From: Christensenellaceae bacterium
Lineage (GTDB): Bacteria > Bacillota > Clostridia > Christensenellales > Aristaeellaceae
Assembly: GCA_020025205.1 (NCBI GenBank)
Contig: JAHHSO010000051.1
Span: 1-6,000, forward strand
Direction of reading: 5' to 3'
Length of the DNA: 6,000 nt
The notes under the pieces were generated by a model, which ran no database searches, was not told the origin of the DNA, and saw only the letters and a program-made list of their open reading frames with translations. A program made the translations under genes and the position numbers. Below are positions 5,812 to 6,000 of this stretch, one piece after another. How positions within the stretch are numbered: position 1 is the stretch's first letter; every line of letters starts with the position of its first letter.

Positions 5812-5985
5812 GTCCGAAAGAACTGCATAACAAAAGAGCGGGCATAAAAGGAGCCTGCGACGACGTTGTTATGAAGTTGAGGGTTGGACGAAGACTACAT
5901 TGAACGAGAATGGAAGAAAGAAAATGAGCTAAGTAAAGCGCATGGCCTTTCTGAAAAGATCGTTCAGTGTAGTCTTCTTTTGTTT
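5812..5985 (+). ncRNA. Candidate structured small RNA or leader RNA, family not recognised
   Basis: The predicted transcript of about 174 nt has two folded domains. The 5' domain is closed by 5812-5817 with 5884-5889 (GTCCGA/TTGGAC). It continues with 5821-5824/5875-5878, a 1x1 mismatch, 5826-5833/5866-5873 (CATAACAA/TTGTTATG), and an apical helix 5838-5843/5853-5858 with loop ATAAAAGGA. The 3' domain, starting at the very next base, is an 18-bp stem (5890-5907/5960-5977) with further pairing inside: AGAAAG/CTTTCT at 5915-5920/5947-5952, and a 7-nt arm pair with one mismatch at 5924-5930/5937-5943. A T-tract follows. I see no conserved core of the T-box, S-box, cobalamin, TPP, glycine, lysine, c-di-GMP, SRP, 6S, RNase P or tmRNA classes. 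It is either a free small RNA or the attenuating leader of a gene after 6000. The longest ATG frame inside it is about ten codons. Confidence 0.55.
5890..5985 (+). terminator. Long-stem intrinsic terminator at the end of the candidate small RNA
   Basis: An 18-bp stem with a single G-T wobble (5890-5907 with 5960-5977) encloses a 52-nt, partly self-pairing loop. It is followed by TTTTGTTT (5978-5985). The stem is longer than needed for termination, which suggests it is also a structural part of the RNA. It could act as the off state of an attenuator if a gene follows. Confidence 0.7.
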
Positions 5986-6000
5986 GATATAGAGAAGAGA

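Noticed and set aside
5812..5985. T-box or known riboswitch
   Set aside because: None of the conserved core motifs I know, such as the T-box GGTGG antiterminator element, appears in this stretch, and no downstream gene is visible.

Overview
The window looks like chromosomal DNA of an anaerobic Bacillota (Firmicutes), most likely a Clostridia or Negativicutes member. This is inferred from strong Shine-Dalgarno sites, sigma-A-type promoters, clostridial-style GluRS motifs, a GlnRS gene, and a NifU-like/GGGtGRT gene pair of the kind seen in anaerobes. I cannot name the genus from sequence alone.

Layout: (1) Positions 1-217, plus strand, hold the 3' end of an alpha/beta hydrolase gene. It converges on the next operon across a bidirectional terminator (231-270). 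(2) Minus strand, 3534 down to 295, is a two-gene aminoacyl-tRNA synthetase operon, glnS then gltX, with a good promoter (3578-3606) upstream of glnS. Together the two enzymes charge tRNA-Gln and tRNA-Glu directly. (3) Positions 3535-3811 are a divergent intergenic region. It carries the glnS promoter and, on the plus strand, an extended -10 promoter with an inverted repeat over its -35 region. I see nothing specific in 3607-3704. (4) Plus strand 3812-5554 is a tight two-gene unit: a NifU/IscU-like scaffold protein that lacks the textbook Cys-Gly-Asp ligand motif, then a protein bearing the literal GGGTGRT motif of the GGGtGRT family, whose function I do not know. No cysteine desulfurase or other Fe-S assembly gene is in view. 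(5) Positions 5555-5763 are a structured 3' untranslated region with a tandem 11-bp repeat, competing inverted repeats and an intrinsic terminator. (6) Positions 5777-5985 look like an independent small-RNA unit: a promoter with 17-bp spacing, a predicted start that coincides with the first base of a closing helix, a rod-like 5' domain, and a 3' domain with an 18-bp stem followed by a T-tract. I recognise no known RNA family in it. Positions 5986-6000 hold nothing I can assign.

The two places most worth attention are the NifU-like/GGGtGRT operon, an uncharacterised candidate metal- or Fe-S-related pair, and the unassigned structured RNA behind it. Most other long open frames lie antisense to these genes and appear to be codon-bias shadows.
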